This document shows positions 61,467-64,000 of a stretch of 64,000 nt of DNA, piece by piece. A model generated the notes under the pieces. The model had not been told where the DNA came from. It did not search any database and worked only from the letters and a program-made list of their open reading frames with translations. This DNA is from Clostridia bacterium (GTDB taxonomy: Bacteria; Bacillota; Clostridia; Oscillospirales; Acutalibacteraceae), in assembly GCA_017410325.1 (NCBI GenBank), contig JAFQRA010000020.1, positions 62,001 to 126,000 on the forward strand, read 5' to 3'. Numbering within the stretch: the first letter of the stretch is position 1; each line of letters starts with the position of its first letter. Position numbers and translations under genes: made by a program.

Positions 61467-62738
61467 ATGGCTATAAAAATACCTGCTATCCGTTCAAAAA
61501 TAGGAATATGGTATTACTATGTTAGTTCACTAAGCTTTGAACAAGTAAACAAATATGTACGTCCAATTGACGATGAACTTCATCATTCAGATTTGTTAAG
61601 TGGGATGATTCAACGTAGCATCACATCTAATTATAAAAGCATTGCTAATTATATTGAAACTCAGGAGGAAAGGTTTTTTAATTCACTAATTCTTGCTGTG
61701 TATGATGGACAACCAAAATGGAATGAAATCAGAACACAAGATGAAACCGGCGAAGATAATTACAATTTGGGAATAATTACTCTAACCGATGATGTAAAGA
61801 TCTTTCCAGTAGATGGACAGCATCGTGTCGCAGGAATTAAGAAAGCAATTAAAGATAATCCCGATATGAAGTTAGAACGAGTTCCGGTAATTTTCATTGG
61901 TCATTCTACCGATGAGATTGGAATGCAACGCACTAGAAGAATGTTTAGTACGCTGAATAGGTATGCTAAACCTGTTTCTTTGAGAGATATCATTGCACTC
62001 GATGAGGACGATGTGGTTGCTATTGCATCCAGAAACTTAATAGATAACACAAATATATTTGTTACAGACAGAATTTTAGATTCAAAAAACAAATCAATCC
62101 CAGATTCAAATAATATGGCTTTGACCTCAATTATAACATACTATGAATGTAATAAAGAGTTGCTTTGGTTACACATAAAAGATACTGAAGTTGTTGGACT
62201 TGAAGAAAAGCCGATTAGAGGCAGAGCCAAAATTAAAGAGTATATCAGACACCGCCCAAAGGATGAAATTATTTCTATTTTCACACAAGAATGCAAAGAG
62301 TTTTGGGATGCAATAGTAAACAAATGTCCTGAAGTTAGAGAACCCAATATTACAGTTGGTGCATATAGAGACAATAATGGCGGTCATCTTTTCTTTAGGC
62401 CTATTGCGCTTTACCCATTTACCAAAGCATCCGTAAGAATAAAAGAGCACTACAATAAATCTTATACTCAAATAATTGAATCAATTCCACCGGAATTGCT
62501 CTGGATACAAAACCGGCTGTGGCGAAAAATAATATGGGATGATGTTGCAAAAAAAATGGTTATGGGCAATGCTACTCAAATTGAACTCATGTTACTTTAT
62601 ATAATGGCACCGGAACTTTTAAATTTTAAAGAGAAGAAAAAAATGATCGATAACTTAAAAAGTATATGGGATGAAACTGATGAGAACATCATAATAGACC
62701 GACTGGATTCTATCATACGTGGAGACGAATTCGTTTAA
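61467..62738 (+). CDS. DGQHR-domain protein, DndB-like
   Basis: 423 residues, ATG with TTTTAAGGAGAATT upstream. The signature D-G-Q-H-R lies at about residues 116-120 (F-P-V-D-G-Q-H-R-V-A-G), with R-R-M-F-S-T-L-N-R-Y-A-K-P downstream, as in DndB and other DGQHR proteins. DndB controls transcription of the dnd genes and modification level. A DndB-like protein closing an Ssp operon is unusual and could play the same regulatory part. Confidence 0.9.
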   Translation: MAIKIPAIRSKIGIWYYYVSSLSFEQVNKYVRPIDDELHHSDLLSGMIQRSITSNYKSIANYIETQEERFFNSLILAVYDGQPKWNEIRTQDETGEDNYNLGIITLTDDVKIFPVDGQHRVAGIKKAIKDNPDMKLERVPVIFIGHSTDEIGMQRTRRMFSTLNRYAKPVSLRDIIALDEDDVVAIASRNLIDNTNIFVTDRILDSKNKSIPDSNNMALTSIITYYECNKELLWLHIKDTEVVGLEEKPIRGRAKIKEYIRHRPKDEIISIFTQECKEFWDAIVNKCPEVREPNITVGAYRDNNGGHLFFRPIALYPFTKASVRIKEHYNKSYTQIIESIPPELLWIQNRLWRKIIWDDVAKKMVMGNATQIELMLLYIMAPELLNFKEKKKMIDNLKSIWDETDENIIIDRLDSIIRGDEFV

Positions 62739-62815
62739 TACATTATTTTAAGCAAAGCTACCCTTAATGGTGCCTTTACTTGTGTATACATAAGGTCTTA
62801 AAGAGAAAGAACAAT

Positions 62816-63229
62816 ATGATTAAAGAACTTATGCACGACCCGATTTTGCTCAGCATTAAATCGGAGGTTGCGCCAAAAGAAGATTTGCAGGTTGCAGAGG
62901 ATTTGCTCGACACTCTCACCGCCCATAAAGACGGCTGTGTAGGTATGGCGGCGAATATGATTGGTGTGCATAAACGCATCATCGCTTTTGATAATGACGG
63001 CACGTATATGGTTATGTTCAACCCCGAGATAATAAAAAAATCGGGACCTTATGATGCAGAAGAAGGTTGTCTTTCTCTGCTCGGCGGTCCCCGAAAGTGT
63101 AAGCGTTATAAAACCATAAAAGTGAAGTGGCAAACGGCTGAATTCCAGACCCGTATCAAAACTTTCACAGGTTTCCCTGCACAGATAATCCAGCATGAAG
63201 TAGATCATTGCGACGGAGCGTTAATATGA
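62816..63229 (+). CDS. def: Peptide deformylase-like protein, copy 2
   Basis: 137 residues from ATG 62816, chosen by alignment with copy 1; the frame is open 36 bases further upstream. The Cys and His metal ligands (E-E-G-C-L-S and Q-H-E-V-D-H) are kept, and motif 1 again lacks Gln. Ten residues differ from copy 1, among them Val to Gly after the L-L-G turn. The stop overlaps the next gene in ATGA, unlike copy 1. Confidence 0.8.
   Translation: MIKELMHDPILLSIKSEVAPKEDLQVAEDLLDTLTAHKDGCVGMAANMIGVHKRIIAFDNDGTYMVMFNPEIIKKSGPYDAEEGCLSLLGGPRKCKRYKTIKVKWQTAEFQTRIKTFTGFPAQIIQHEVDHCDGALI
62816..63229 (+). repeat. Direct repeat (deformylase gene), right copy
   Basis: Same orientation as 39545-39958. 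Most differences are scattered and silent, so the copies diverged some time ago or were acquired separately. Recombination between them would delete or amplify modules 2 and 3 as a unit of about 23 kb. Confidence 0.9.
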
Positions 63230-64000
63230 GTATCGTTAAATTAAAATATGAATTATTATTAAGTGGTATTTATCCTTTTGAAGGTGAATATGAAAACGCC
63301 GGATTTAAAATAGTGAAAAAACAGATCACAGAAGAAACACTCAACCATTTGAGTAAAGCGAGTGCAATATACTTTAGCCCGTATATCTTGGTCTGTAGCT
63401 ATCCAGATGTTAATAATAATCTTGTATATTTAGCTTTTGAGAAGGAAGAAACGTTTGACATAGATTACACAAATGCGAGTGAATACGATGTAAAAACTAC
63501 GAATGAGTTTATTGAAATGAAATGGCAGGAAGATAATGTTGAAAGTTTAGAACAAATCTTGACACTAACTATCAACAACGATATTAAGCTTCCTGTTAAA
63601 ATAGTAACTGCATATAAAGATGACGGTACATTCTTGACTATAAAAGCAGATTTTATAAAAACAAATGCAGCGTCGTTATTGGGTAACGATCGAAATGTTA
63701 CGCTTGAAAGAATAAAAAGGCAAAATAATAGACTTTCTTCCGATTTTGATTATGGAAAAATAATTGAATTGCGTCATAACAATCCATATTATGATAATGC
63801 ATTTTCATTGTTTTATTCATCATATTCGGTTAACGAAGAAACGATTGGGTTTACACTGCTCATTTCCGCATTGGAAGCAATTTTTAGTAAATCCACGTAT
63901 GATAAAGTTGATGTTTGTTCGGAATGTAGCCAAAAAATGTATAAAATCAGGCAGTCCGTATCTCAAAATGTTAGTAAAATATTATTGGATGAAGACAACA
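63226..64000 (+). CDS. Unknown, possibly HEPN-domain protein, 3' partial
   Basis: Open from ATG 63226 (overlapping the deformylase stop) to the window end, 258 codons so far. The first 170 residues are beta-rich. From about residue 210 the pattern F-T-L-L-I-S-A-L-E-A-I-F, then C-S-E-C, then a polar helix with Y-K-I-R-Q-S-V-S, resembles the HEPN-like C-terminal domain of ApeA-type abortive-infection proteins. The catalytic R-x4-6-H would lie beyond the window, so the call is tentative. Confidence 0.5.
   Translation, partial: MSIVKLKYELLLSGIYPFEGEYENAGFKIVKKQITEETLNHLSKASAIYFSPYILVCSYPDVNNNLVYLAFEKEETFDIDYTNASEYDVKTTNEFIEMKWQEDNVESLEQILTLTINNDIKLPVKIVTAYKDDGTFLTIKADFIKTNAASLLGNDRNVTLERIKRQNNRLSSDFDYGKIIELRHNNPYYDNAFSLFYSSYSVNEETIGFTLLISALEAIFSKSTYDKVDVCSECSQKMYKIRQSVSQNVSKILLDEDN

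Overview
The window reads as accessory DNA of a gut, spore-forming Bacillota, most likely of the Ruminococcaceae/Oscillospiraceae type. The grounds are Shine-Dalgarno-led, densely overlapping genes, a siphovirus of the type common in Clostridia, and a broken manganese-catalase/spore-coat gene of the CotJC type. No rRNA, tRNA or CRISPR array was found.

1-24.4 kb: the right part of a siphovirus prophage, all on the + strand. It runs from a DNA methyltransferase cut by the window edge, through small genes, an SPFH membrane protein, an HUH Rep-like protein, a RinA/ArpU-like late regulator with a candidate late promoter, HNH, small and large terminase, portal, HK97 protease, capsid, connectors and major tail protein, to a tail-assembly chaperone with a -1 frameshift at A AAA AAC, tape measure, Dit, Gp37-like tail protein, baseplate proteins, a tail protein with a metallophosphoesterase domain, a lysis cassette and a tiny sigma-like gene.

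24.4-24.9 kb: an internal fragment of a CotJC-like gene, truncated at both ends, lies between the prophage and a second element that begins with a large serine recombinase on the - strand. The simplest reading is that two elements hit the same gene.

26.5-35.5 kb: lineage-specific mobile DNA. It holds a minus-strand operon of unknown proteins (two are paralogues) behind two tandem consensus promoters and a terminated leader, small plus-strand proteins separated by near-identical terminators, a DUF4143 ATPase, a tyrosine recombinase, an HTH protein, and two highly structured non-coding stretches of about 250 nt and 680 nt.

35.6-64 kb: a defence island. Module 1 is a PLD-helicase-DUF3427 protein plus Nudix hydrolase. 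Next come a DUF4186 protein and a peptide-deformylase-like gene. Module 2 is a SNF2 helicase with an N-terminal HEPN/Swt1-like region plus a 1571-residue protein with two sacsin-type ATPase domains. Module 3 is a nine-gene operon: PAPS-reductase-like SspD, DUF4007 SspB, ATPase SspC, cysteine desulfurase SspA, then helicase, GHKL ATPase, PLD nuclease, GIY-YIG nuclease and a DGQHR (DndB-like) protein. Its first four genes match the single-strand DNA phosphorothioation (Ssp) modification set; the remaining five look like a restriction/regulatory arm. A second, about 90% identical deformylase copy follows, so modules 2 and 3 (about 23 kb) are bracketed by a direct repeat. The last gene, cut by the window edge, may be HEPN-like.

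All functional calls rest on motifs read by eye; no database search was run.
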